Shown in pieces: positions 9,701-18,780 of a DNA stretch of 64,000 nt. Source of the DNA: Eubacteriaceae bacterium (GTDB taxonomy: Bacteria > Bacillota > Clostridia > Peptostreptococcales > Anaerovoracaceae); NCBI GenBank assembly GCA_022652985.1, contig JALCRY010000005.1, positions 1 to 64,000 of the forward strand, read 5' to 3'. Below the pieces are notes generated by a model. It was not told the origin of the DNA, did not search any database, and saw only the letters and a program-made list of their open reading frames with translations. A program made the translations under genes and the position numbers. The first letter of the stretch is position 1, and the number at the start of each line of letters is the position of its first letter.

Positions 9701-10432
9701 TTACTGTGTGGAAAGTCCCGAACCGGAGATGTCTATTTTTTCACCGAGATAGGTAGGCTCCGGTTTTGTTATGCACTGCACGAAATCCTTGTCGCGCGCG
9801 AAAACTTCTCTCGCGCTGTAAAACGGCTGACCGCTGTATATCTTCTGATTCGAGCAGGCGCCGACCGCGGATACGCCGAGGTGTTTCGCAATATAAAGAG
9901 CCCTGTACATATGATATTTCTGCGTTACGATTATCATCCTGGATACGCCGAAAATGTCGCGTGCGCGGTACACGGATTCATACGTGGAAAAGCCCGCGTG
10001 ATCGAGAAAAATGTCGTCTTTCGGCACGCCCTGTTCGACCGCGTAATCCTTCATGCATTTCACTTCATTATAGTAGGCCGATCCATTGTCTCCGGACAGC
10101 AGAAGCTTCGGCGCTATGCCTTTTTTATAGAGCGATATCGCGACATCGAGTCTGTCTTTGAGCATCTTGCTCGGCGATCCGTCCGGCTTCACCGCCGCCC
10201 CGAGCACGAGGATGCACTGGGCATCTTCGCTTTTCAGATTTTCGATCTGATCCTTGGAGAATGATACCGATGAGTCGGTCACGTTCGCCTCTATCTGCGA
10301 ACCGCCGGAAATGACCACCACAAAATTGACGATGAGCACCGCCGCGACGATAAAAATTATCAATTTTATTATAAATAAAAGCATCTTTCCGATAACCCGC
10401 ATTGCTTTCTCCGTTTCTACAATACGTAGCAT
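9701..10432 (-). CDS. YdcF/SanA (DUF218) family protein
   Basis: CILVLGAAVKPDGSPSKMLKDRLDVAISLYKKGIAPKLLLSGDNG pattern with one N-terminal TM. Confidence 0.85.
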   Translation of the reverse strand: MLRIVETEKAMRVIGKMLLFIIKLIIFIVAAVLIVNFVVVISGGSQIEANVTDSSVSFSKDQIENLKSEDAQCILVLGAAVKPDGSPSKMLKDRLDVAISLYKKGIAPKLLLSGDNGSAYYNEVKCMKDYAVEQGVPKDDIFLDHAGFSTYESVYRARDIFGVSRMIIVTQKYHMYRALYIAKHLGVSAVGACSNQKIYSGQPFYSAREVFARDKDFVQCITKPEPTYLGEKIDISGSGLSTQ

Positions 10433-10479
10433 ATCTTAAAGATGCCTTGCTTTCAAGCGTTATTACACTATTGTAATCG

Positions 10480-11751
10480 TTATTTGACGAGCCTGATATG
10501 AGCCGCCACGGCATGCCCGGAAAGGCCTTCCCCGTTCGCCAGGTTTTCCACCAGCGACGCCAGTTCCCTGCTCGCCTGCGAGCTCATGCTCTGGTGTGTG
10601 CAGACTTTCAGGAATGTGCCGACCCACACGCCGCCGGTATATCTGGCCGCGCCGAGAGTAGGCAGTGTATGGTTCGTGCCCGAAGCGTAATCCCCGAACA
10701 CTTCCGCCGTGTTCTGACCTATGAACAGCGAACCGTAATTATGCACTGCAGCCGCCGTTTTTTCCGCGTCCTTTTCAGCCACGCATATTTCCAGATGCTC
10801 CGGCGCATAATCGTTGGCGTACTGCACCGCCTCGTCCAGATCGTCCGCCAGAAGCACTTCGCCGTAATCGTTCCATGATCTCGCGGCAATATCTTTTGTA
10901 TCGAGCGTTTCGAGTTCTTTCTCGACAGCATCGACCACCGCGCGTCCGAGCGCTTCGTCCGTTACTACGGCAATGCCTTTCGCGACTGGGTCGTGTTCCG
11001 ACTGCGCCAGCAGGTCCGCGGCAATGATCTCCGGGTCCGCTGTACTGTCGGCGATGCACATTACTTCACTCGGCCCCGCCAGAAAATCTATGCCCACTTT
11101 CCCGTAGCACTGACGCTTCGCCTCGGTGACGAAACTGTTCCCCGGCCCCACGATCATGTCCACGGGAACGATCTCTTCCGTCCCGTAGGAAACCGCAGCA
11201 ATGGCCTGAGCTCCGCCCATCGCGTATATTTCCTGTATGCCCGCGATATCCATCGCGACAAGTGTCTTCGGATGCACTTTGCCCGTGCCCTTCATCATCG
11301 GCGAGCAGGCGATGCGCCTCTTCACGCCCGCAACTCTTGCCGGGATCCCGAGCATCAGCGCCGTCGAATAAAGCGGATACCCTCCGCCCGGCACGTAGCA
11401 GCAGACATTTTCTACCGGTATGACTCTGTGTCCGAGGTGGATCCCTTTCTGCGGCTGGAAATCATCCAGCGCGCTGAACGCGCCCATCTGCGCCCCGGCA
11501 AACGCCTCGATATTCGCGGCCGCCGCCTTGATGTCTTCTATTTCTTTTTCGTCGACAACCTCGTACGCCTCCTGGATCTCCTCCGCGGAAACTCTCAGCG
11601 AATCTCTTCTGCAGTTATCGAATTTCTCATTCAGCTCGTGTATGACGCTGTCGCCTTCCGCCTTCACCCGTTCTATGATCGCTCTCACATCATCGGTGAG
11701 AGTTTCCGCATTCGCCAGCGAACGCGGCCTGGCCTTCTTTATCTCTTTCAT
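10480..11751 (-). CDS. hisD: Histidinol dehydrogenase
   Basis: CCYVPGGGYPLYSTALMLGIPARVAGVKR, DFLAGPSEVMCIAD, EHLEI and YASGTNHTLPT motifs. Confidence 0.95.
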   Translation of the reverse strand: MKEIKKARPRSLANAETLTDDVRAIIERVKAEGDSVIHELNEKFDNCRRDSLRVSAEEIQEAYEVVDEKEIEDIKAAAANIEAFAGAQMGAFSALDDFQPQKGIHLGHRVIPVENVCCYVPGGGYPLYSTALMLGIPARVAGVKRRIACSPMMKGTGKVHPKTLVAMDIAGIQEIYAMGGAQAIAAVSYGTEEIVPVDMIVGPGNSFVTEAKRQCYGKVGIDFLAGPSEVMCIADSTADPEIIAADLLAQSEHDPVAKGIAVVTDEALGRAVVDAVEKELETLDTKDIAARSWNDYGEVLLADDLDEAVQYANDYAPEHLEICVAEKDAEKTAAAVHNYGSLFIGQNTAEVFGDYASGTNHTLPTLGAARYTGGVWVGTFLKVCTHQSMSSQASRELASLVENLANGEGLSGHAVAAHIRLVK

Positions 11752-11763
11752 TTTATACTCCCG

Positions 11764-12972
11764 TTATGCGCCCGTTCCCGTGGCGGACGCTTCAGTCACA
11801 GTAACGGTTATTTCCTTTCTGCTGATCTTCGATGTATCAGAAGGATCGTGCGCGACTATCTTGATCTTGTATTCGCCTGCAGCCATGAACTTGTATTCCG
11901 ACGCCTGCGCATATGTGTACGCGCTGCTGTATTCGGTCTTACCCGGCTCCATGATGTAAACCGATGCGTCTGCCGTAATATCCTTCGACCCTATCTTCAC
12001 GGTAACGCCTGTTACTGCATTCGTACTTCCGACTGTCGCTGTCCGGTCTTCCGCCGAAATGACCGGTGTATCGGCCTTTTTGACCGTGACCTTGAATGTC
12101 GCTTTCGTCGTTCCGCGGCAGTACTTGTCGGTAACCGAATAAGTTATCTTATATGTGCCCGGCTTCTTCGTCGAGAAAGCTGCCGTCTCCCACGCACCGT
12201 CTTTTCTTATCTGAACACTTGAGACTTTCAGCTCATTCGTGATATTCTGAAGCGCGTTCGTGTTCTTCGCTTTCACTCCTGCTTTAAGATCGTATGACGC
12301 CCCGTATTTCACCGACGTCTTCTTTGCGGACGAGATCCTGATGACCGGCTTGCGCAGCTTGAAATTCGGATTTCCCGCCGCCGGATCTGTCGGATCCCAG
12401 TTCAGACCCGTGCTCGAAGACGACTTGATAGCTTTCGGCTTTCCGAGCGGCCCCGCTTTTTTGCTGGAATATATGGAAACTTTCGTGCCGGCCGGGCAGT
12501 TGTCATATATCCATTTCGCATCTATGCATGCCAGCCTAACGCATCCGTGTGATGCCACCGTGCCGAGCTTGTTGAACTCGGAAGTCGGCTGCGAAGATTT
12601 CGTATACTGGTAATACCATACCGAATGGAACAGTACCGAAGTCGTGATATTGGAGCAGTACTGCCCTTTGACATCTTCCATAAGCAGTCCCCAGCGCTGC
12701 TTTTTCCCGATGCTGAAGGTCCCCGAAGGCGTCTTCGATCCTCCCGTAGAAACCAGCATCGCGCGGAATGCTTTCCATTTTCCGTCGGTTTTTTTATATA
12801 CCGTAGCGACATTTCTGTACTTGTTTACTTTTATCCAATATGTTGAGCTCGTCGCTTTGGCGGTCACAGCAGCATGGACATCCGGCGCACTGAACGCAGC
12901 CGGTGCAGCAGTCATCGCAAATGCAACTGCGATCATGGATACCGCCGCTATGATCCTTTTTGCTTTATTCAT
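11764..12972 (-). CDS. L,D-transpeptidase (YkuD) with C-terminal Ig-like repeats, secreted
   Basis: Signal peptide; catalytic HGCVRLACIDAKWIYDNCPAGTKVSIY. Confidence 0.88.
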   Translation of the reverse strand: MNKAKRIIAAVSMIAVAFAMTAAPAAFSAPDVHAAVTAKATSSTYWIKVNKYRNVATVYKKTDGKWKAFRAMLVSTGGSKTPSGTFSIGKKQRWGLLMEDVKGQYCSNITTSVLFHSVWYYQYTKSSQPTSEFNKLGTVASHGCVRLACIDAKWIYDNCPAGTKVSIYSSKKAGPLGKPKAIKSSSSTGLNWDPTDPAAGNPNFKLRKPVIRISSAKKTSVKYGASYDLKAGVKAKNTNALQNITNELKVSSVQIRKDGAWETAAFSTKKPGTYKITYSVTDKYCRGTTKATFKVTVKKADTPVISAEDRTATVGSTNAVTGVTVKIGSKDITADASVYIMEPGKTEYSSAYTYAQASEYKFMAAGEYKIKIVAHDPSDTSKISRKEITVTVTEASATGTGA

Positions 12973-13077
12973 AGAACTTTCCCCTTCTTGCTGAATATAA
13001 TGTGTTTTTCATTATACCACAGCATCCCGCGATTGAAAAAGGTCATAATTTCATGTGACAATATTTCAACGCAGGCT

Positions 13078-13273
13078 GCATGGGCCTGCCGGGGTGTTGG
13101 GCCGTCCCGGAGCGCGGCGCCTGCCGGGGGTGTGGGGCCGTCCCGGAGCACAGGGGCCTGCCGGGGTGTTGGGCCTGCTGTGGTGTGGGGCCGTCCCGGA
13201 GCACAGGGGCCTGCCGGGGCGTTGGGCCTGCCTGCCGGGGCGTTGGGCCTGCCTGCCGGGGCTCCGGGTACCT
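13078..13273. repeat. GC-rich degenerate tandem repeat (CCTGCCGGGGNGTTGGGCC / GTCCCGGAGCACAGGGG modules)
   Basis: Read directly: repeated CTGCCGGGG(T/C)GTTGGG and GGGGCCGTCCCGGAGC blocks. Confidence 0.85.
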
Positions 13274-13452
13274 CAGGATCACGCTCCGTTCACACCACTC
13301 GCACCCCGTGAGGCGCTTCCGCGCAATGTATGTCCGCATTACTACTCATGCTCTCACACTTGTGGCATTGTATGTACACGTTATTGCTCTTACTGCGCTC
13401 TGAGTAAGTGTATCCAGCTTTTCCAACACGGCTCAAAAAAAGTTAATCGCTC

Positions 13453-13681
13453 AATTATGCAAAAGTACTGTTTTCAGAAGGTGCTTTGCATAATTTCTTC
13501 TCGTTTTTGCGATATATTTCGATATTCATTTAAAATTTCTGCCGGCAGCTTCCATATTCTGACAATTGCTATGCAAAATCAACAGATATCTTTCCTTATT
13601 TGCATAATCCAGTCACACATCTGCGTGAATTTCACAAAAATTATGCAAACGACTCCTTGAAATACAGCGTTTTGCATAATT
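13453..13681. repeat. Three inverted-repeat units, AATTATGCAAA-N21-TTTGCATAATT
   Basis: Arms at 13453-13463/13485-13495, 13570-13577/13599-13606 (8-bp core) and 13639-13649/13671-13681; every spacer is exactly 21 nt with unrelated sequence. Confidence 0.85.
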
Positions 13682-13734
13682 TGAAAATGATTCTATTTTT
13701 CCGGTCCATTAAAGCCGCCGCATCTCTCAAAGCG

Positions 13735-13878
13735 GTGAGAAAGTCTGCCGAGACCCCAAAGACTTTCTTCCATTCCCAGATCGTGAGAAAGTCCGCCATC
13801 ACCCCAGGGACTTTCTTCCATCCCCCTGTCGTGAGAAAGTCCGCCATCACCCCAGGGACTTTCTTCCTCACCACACTA
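13735..13878. repeat. 48-bp tandem repeat, 3 copies, each with an internal GAAAGTC...GACTTTC dyad
   Basis: GTGAGAAAGTC starts at 13735, 13783 and 13831 (period 48). Confidence 0.85.
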
Positions 13879-13890
13879 TAATAAGTTGTA

Positions 13891-13921
13891 AAAATCCGTT
13901 CCGCGACCCGGAACGGATTTT
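13891..13921. terminator. Hairpin AAAATCCGTTCC-GCGACCC-GGAACGGATTTT (bidirectional terminator-like)
   Basis: Perfect 12-bp stem ending in T-run/A-run. Confidence 0.6.
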
Positions 13922-13940
13922 ATCATCGCCACAAGATGCA

Positions 13941-13970
13941 GGTATCCGTTCCGCAGGCGGAACGGATACC
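13941..13970. repeat. Near-perfect palindrome GGTATCCGTTCCGC-AG-GCGGAACGGATACC
   Basis: 14-bp arms separated by 2 nt; shares the TCCGTTCC core with the 13891 hairpin. Confidence 0.8.
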
Positions 13971-13985
13971 ACCGTCTCCAGAGTC

Positions 13986-14081
13986 GTGAAAAAGTCCACC
14001 ATACCCCCAAAGACTTTCTTCCATTCTCAGATCGTGAGAAAGTCTGCTGAGACCCCAAAGACTTTCTTTCATTTCCCCACC
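13986..14081. repeat. 48-bp tandem repeat, 2 further copies
   Basis: GTGAAAAAGTC at 13986 and GTGAGAAAGTC at 14034 (period 48). Confidence 0.8.
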
Positions 14082-14094
14082 CGTGAACACATCC

Positions 14095-14640
14095 AGCAGG
14101 CGCCGTGCCTAACCCTTTCAACAATTTGCTAGTTCAGCCCTCTCAACGCAGACGCGCACGTCGTTGATACCCGCCAGCTCAACCTGCTCCGGCAGGCGCC
14201 GTACCCCGCCTTTCCAACAGTATGCCACTCCAGCCCGCTCAACGCGGACGCGCACGTCGTTGATACCCGCCAGCTCAGCCTGTTCCGGCAGGCGCCGTAC
14301 CCCGCTTTCCAACAGTATGCCAGCCCAGCCCGCTCAACGCGGACGCGCACGTCGTTGATACCCGCCAGCTCAATCTGCTCCGGCAGGCGCCGTGCCTAAC
14401 CCTTTCAACAATTTGCCACTCCAGCCCGCTCAACGCGGACGCGCACGTCGTTGATACCCGCCAGCTCAGCCTGCTCCGGCAGGCGCCGTGCCTAGCCCTT
14501 TCAACGATTTGCCAGTCCAGCCCGCTCAACGCGGACGCGCACGTCGTTGATACCCGCCAGCTCAACCTGCTCCGGCAGGCGCCGTACCCAGCATTTCCAG
14601 CAGCGTGCCGGTCCGTCCCACTCAACGCAAGCGCAGGCGC
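14095..14640. repeat. ~96-bp tandem repeat, 5 full units plus partial ends
   Basis: TCAACGC anchors at 14143, 14239, 14334, 14430, 14526 and 14622 (periods 96, 95, 96, 96, 96). Confidence 0.9.
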
Positions 14641-14802
14641 ACGGATGCTGCAAACGTGCAGATACTGCAGGTGTGAATACCTGCTTGGATAAAATAATTG
14701 TATATTCTCACAATTTTATATAGATTTTTGTGTGATTTTGCATTATATTCTTTAGTAGCAGAATGGTTAATAGCGAATACAGGGAAAGCAGAGGGAAAAC
14801 AA

Positions 14803-15825
14803 ATGAGCAAGAAAAATTTAGATTGGTCAAATATACCTTTTGATTATGTGGTAACGGATAAAAGGTTCGAGTCGCACTGGAAGGAAGGCGCCTGGGATGC
14901 AGGCGGGCTTACTGATGATCCGACGATGCATCTCAATGAGTGCGCGCAGGTGCTTCAGTATTCTCAGTGCTGTTTCGAGGGCCTGAAGGCGTACGAAACA
15001 AAGGAAGGCAATATTGTTATTTTCCGTCCGGATCTGAACGCGCAGAGAATGTACGATTCTGAGAAGAGACTGGAAATTCCGCCGTACGATAAAGACCAGT
15101 TTGTTGACGCGGTCAAGACCGTGGTCAGAGCAAATGCGGACTGGGTACCGCCTTACGGTTCAGGTGCTTCCCTTTATATCAGGCCGTTTGTGATAGGCAG
15201 CGGCATTATGATCGGTGTAGCGCCGGCTCCTGAATTTACTTTCAGGATTTTCTCAACGCCTGTAGGGCCGTACTTCAAGGGCGGCGTCAGGCCTATTTCA
15301 GTAATGGTGGCTGATTCGGACAGAGCAGCTCCGAGAGGTACGGGCGACATCAAGGCGGGACTTAACTACGCGATGAGTCTCAGTACAGTAATGGCTGCGC
15401 ACAGAGCGGGCTTCGACGATTGTATTTATCTCGATCCTGCAACGCAGACCACTATCGAAGAAGCGAGCGGCGCGAACATTATATTCATCGACAAAGACGG
15501 CGGGCTTGTTGTTCCTAAATCGAACAGCATACTTCCGTCAGTAACGCGCAGGTCGCTCGTGGACATGGCGAAGGATACTCTGGGCATGAAGGTCACGGAG
15601 AGAGTCGTCAGATACGACGAGATAAAAGATTTTGCGGAATGCGGACTCTGCGGAACAGCAGCGGTCATCGCGCCTGTATATAAGATCACCAAGGGCAGCG
15701 ATGAGATCATCTACGGATCGTCTTCAGAGATCACACCTGTACTTGCGAAGATGCGCAAGACGCTCACTGACATGCAGGTCGGAGATATCCCGGCTCCGGA
15801 AGGCTGGGTAGTTCCGGTAGAATAA
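14803..15825 (+). CDS. ilvE: Branched-chain amino acid aminotransferase
   Basis: FEGLKAYETKEGNIVIFRPDLNAQRM...YIRPFVIGSG...GLNYAMSLST; start at MSKKNLDWSNIPFDY. Confidence 0.92.
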   Translation: MSKKNLDWSNIPFDYVVTDKRFESHWKEGAWDAGGLTDDPTMHLNECAQVLQYSQCCFEGLKAYETKEGNIVIFRPDLNAQRMYDSEKRLEIPPYDKDQFVDAVKTVVRANADWVPPYGSGASLYIRPFVIGSGIMIGVAPAPEFTFRIFSTPVGPYFKGGVRPISVMVADSDRAAPRGTGDIKAGLNYAMSLSTVMAAHRAGFDDCIYLDPATQTTIEEASGANIIFIDKDGGLVVPKSNSILPSVTRRSLVDMAKDTLGMKVTERVVRYDEIKDFAECGLCGTAAVIAPVYKITKGSDEIIYGSSSEITPVLAKMRKTLTDMQVGDIPAPEGWVVPVE

Positions 15826-15880
15826 CTGTGGCATCTGATCACAATATCTTACGAAGATATTATAGATATAACTGATTTAC

Positions 15881-15920
15881 AACCGAAACCGGCGGACCAT
15901 ATGGTCCGCCGGTTCCGGTT
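15881..15920. terminator. Bidirectional terminator built on a perfect 28-bp palindrome
   Basis: AACCGGCGGACCATATGGTCCGCCGGTT at 15887-15914, outer AACCG/CGGTT pairing; lies between convergent ilvE and permease. Confidence 0.7.
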
Positions 15921-15971
15921 TGGTAGTTTTACATTATATTATATTGAAAAGTGAAATCTTAACTTATTTAA

Positions 15972-17534
15972 TTATGCTATTTTGTCTTTTTTTTCCTCGT
16001 CGTTCCCATCGTTATTTTTTTTTCCGTTTTTTGCCACGATGCCTTCATATCTCTTGTACATAAGTACAGCGACTATTCCGAAGAGGACAGGACCTGCGAT
16101 CGACCAGATCGTTGTTATTTTATCGCCGTCTATCCAAGGCTCAATAATTGCAAACAGGTTGGCAAAACCGAGCATTGCTGTAACGATTATCGACCAGATC
16201 ATTGTGCTTGTCTTCGTCTTGAACATCTGGAAAGGTCTGTCGAGATCGTTGAGTGTCTTGAATCTCGGGAATGCGCCCGAAAGGAACATGTAAGGGATAG
16301 TCATTCCTACGTTTACCATAGCTGTGAGGATGAGGAAGAACTTCGCCATGGAGTTTCCTCCGAAAGCTACGAGGAAGATCATGATGCATACTACGATGCA
16401 CTGTACCCACATAGCGTTTACAGGCATTCCGTCTTCTTCTCTGACTTTACCCATTTTGCCCGGCCAGAGCTGATCCGGCGTTCCGTCGATGATCTGCTTG
16501 AGCGGTGAATATGTCAGTGTGAAGAATGCTCCGAAGAGTGCGAGCGACATTGCCAGTCCATAGAGTCTGGCAACGAGATGTCCCAGCATTACCTGAGTAG
16601 CGACTGTCGCGCCGAACACCTTGCCGAGTCCTACACCGAAGTTTGTCATTACTATATATGAGCAGTTTCCGAGGTTTACCATCGGGTTGGCCATAACGTT
16701 CTGCCAGTTCGTGAACGATCCTACGAGGAGGATGAGCAGCGAATAACCGACAACTACGACGCCTGCAGCGATGAGCACGCCCTTAGGGAATGTTTTGTTA
16801 GGGTTTTCTGTTTTATCTACGAGTCCGCCGACTGCCTCGAGGCCGCCGTATGCGAACAGTGCGTATACGATGAATGCGAGCATCAGGATAGGGTTTCCTG
16901 CATAATCAGGGTTGGTCGAATGAGCGAGTGAGCTGATGCCGTGGAACGGTTCAGCAAACTGTCCGTGGTTTCCGATCACGATAACGATGGAGCCGACCAG
17001 TACGATGATGTTTGTCAGTACTACAGCAGTACCGCCTATCGATGTAACTTTCTTTATCTTATCGAGTCCCTTTGTACATGTAAATGTTACGAGTATGATG
17101 AACAGTACACCCAGCACACCGAGTGCTCTCGGTCCGGAAAGAGCCTGGATCCCCAGGAGATGCCAGGACTGTGTTGTGTCTGCGCCGAACAGTGCGTTCG
17201 ATACAGGTACCCAGAGTCCGAAACCTACGTTTACCATCCAGATAACGTATGATGTGTACCACATGAATGTGCCGATAAATGCGTATTTAGGTCCTACTGA
17301 TTTTTCCATCCATGAATAGATACCGCCTGTTTCTTTTTTGAATGCGGAACCATATTCAGCTACCATGAAAGCATATGGAATGAAGAATGTGATGCCTGCG
17401 AGTATGAACCAGGGAATTGATGCATAACCCATTTTGTAAAATGCTCTCGGAATATTGTTGAAGCCGTAAACTGATGTAAAGATCATCAGGATCAGCGACA
17501 TGAGTCCGAGTTTTTTCGCGTCAACTTTTGCCAT
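15972..17534 (-). CDS. APC-family amino acid permease (GadC/YjeM-like)
   Basis: Polytopic; GFNNIPRAFYKMGYASIPWF...EYGSAFKKETGGIYSWMEKSVG. Confidence 0.85.
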   Translation of the reverse strand: MAKVDAKKLGLMSLILMIFTSVYGFNNIPRAFYKMGYASIPWFILAGITFFIPYAFMVAEYGSAFKKETGGIYSWMEKSVGPKYAFIGTFMWYTSYVIWMVNVGFGLWVPVSNALFGADTTQSWHLLGIQALSGPRALGVLGVLFIILVTFTCTKGLDKIKKVTSIGGTAVVLTNIIVLVGSIVIVIGNHGQFAEPFHGISSLAHSTNPDYAGNPILMLAFIVYALFAYGGLEAVGGLVDKTENPNKTFPKGVLIAAGVVVVGYSLLILLVGSFTNWQNVMANPMVNLGNCSYIVMTNFGVGLGKVFGATVATQVMLGHLVARLYGLAMSLALFGAFFTLTYSPLKQIIDGTPDQLWPGKMGKVREEDGMPVNAMWVQCIVVCIMIFLVAFGGNSMAKFFLILTAMVNVGMTIPYMFLSGAFPRFKTLNDLDRPFQMFKTKTSTMIWSIIVTAMLGFANLFAIIEPWIDGDKITTIWSIAGPVLFGIVAVLMYKRYEGIVAKNGKKNNDGNDEEKKDKIA

Positions 17535-17592
17535 TGTGACTTTCCTCCTAATAATGAATAATGTTATAGAATAGTGGTAATAGTGCGATGAA

Positions 17593-18702
17593 CTAGTTGA
17601 GATTCTCCGGATTCAGACATGCCAGCTCCGGAATGACGAACCTGCCGTCTTTTCTGATGAGCTGATCATCGAAGTAGATCTCCCCGCCTCCGAAATCTTC
17701 GCGCTGTATCAGCACGAGATCCCAGTGTATCGCGGAATCGTTTCCGTTGGGAGCGTCTTCGTATGACTGTCCCGGTGTGAGGTGGATGCTGCCGCTTATC
17801 TTCTCGTCGAAGAGCGTATCCTTCATCGGATTGAGTACATAAGGGTTGATCCCGAAGGAGAACTCCCCGAAGTATCTCGCGCCCTCGTCTGTATCGAGGA
17901 TCTTGTTGATCCTTTCCGTGTCGTTAGCCGTAGCTTCCACGATCCTGCCGTCCTTGATAAGGAATCTGATGTTTTCAAAGGTAAATCCCTGCTGTTCCGA
18001 AGGGGTGTTATAAGCTATCGTTCCGTTCATCGATTCTCTGACAGGTGCGGTATAAACTTCTCCGTCCGGAATGTTCATCGTGCCTGCGCATTTGACCGCC
18101 GGTATGCCTTTGATGGAAAATCTCAGGTCTGTTCCCGGTCCCGTGATCCTGACCTTGTCGGTCCTGTTCATGAGACTCACGAGCTTTTCCATTGCTTTGC
18201 CCATCTTCTCGTAGTCGAGCGTGCACACGTCGAAATAGAAATCCTCGAAAGCTTCCAGACTGCTGTTGGAGAGCTGAGCCATAGCATGATTCGGATAACG
18301 GAGTATTACCCATTTCGTGTTGTTGACTCTGTAGTTCAGCGTCGGCGACATATACTTCAGATACTTGTTCATATTGTCGCCCGGTACGTCTGACAGCTCG
18401 GATACGTTGTCTGTACCCTTCACTTTGATGTAGCAGTTCATCTGCTTCATCTGTGCGAGCTGTATCTCGTTTTCGAGTTTGATCTGTTCATCCGGCGCCT
18501 GCATGAGGATCGATCTCATGATGCGTGAATCTCTGTTCCTTACGAACGGTATCCCTCCCGCTTCATATACATCGTCCACGATCTTCGTGACAAGACCCTT
18601 GGTAGCTTCGCCCTCATAATCAATGAGAACTTTTTCGCCCGGCTGCACATTCGTCGAATAGTTTACGAGCAGATTCGACAGCTTATTGATCCTTTCGTCC
18701 AT
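17593..18702 (-). CDS. Aminopeptidase, M29 family
   Basis: KLSNLLVNYSTNVQPGEKVLIDYEGEA...GEVYTAPV...LTPGQSYEDAPNGNDSAIHWDLV. Confidence 0.9.
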   Translation of the reverse strand: MDERINKLSNLLVNYSTNVQPGEKVLIDYEGEATKGLVTKIVDDVYEAGGIPFVRNRDSRIMRSILMQAPDEQIKLENEIQLAQMKQMNCYIKVKGTDNVSELSDVPGDNMNKYLKYMSPTLNYRVNNTKWVILRYPNHAMAQLSNSSLEAFEDFYFDVCTLDYEKMGKAMEKLVSLMNRTDKVRITGPGTDLRFSIKGIPAVKCAGTMNIPDGEVYTAPVRESMNGTIAYNTPSEQQGFTFENIRFLIKDGRIVEATANDTERINKILDTDEGARYFGEFSFGINPYVLNPMKDTLFDEKISGSIHLTPGQSYEDAPNGNDSAIHWDLVLIQREDFGGGEIYFDDQLIRKDGRFVIPELACLNPENLN

Positions 18703-18780
18703 AGTTATGTTTCCTCTGAATCATTTGGTGGTTTTATATTAAATACATACACTTTTGCCTGGATTTCTCCGGCAAGTGTC

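Noticed and set aside
10993-12222. 409-aa plus-strand ORF over hisD and the L,D-transpeptidase
   Set aside because: Antisense shadow spanning two well-supported genes; Arg/His-rich with no motif.
12874-13660. Overlapping ORFs in several frames through the GC-rich repeats (e.g. 12874-13311, 13055-13660, 13043-13339)
   Set aside because: All frames are open because of repetitive GC-rich sequence; no frame looks selected.
13453-13681. Interpretation of TATGCAAA units as a CRISPR or REP element
   Set aside because: Arms are short, inverted rather than direct, with fixed 21-nt interiors and irregular unit-to-unit distances; no associated cas or RAYT gene is seen.
14118-14625. Minus-strand repeat ORFs (SRLSWRVSTTCASALSGL...)
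   Set aside because: One 95-bp unit shifts the frame and no start/SD is convincing; treated as noncoding tandem repeats.
13735-14640. Possible CRISPR array
   Set aside because: 48- and 96-bp units are contiguous tandem repeats without unique spacers and no cas genes are present.
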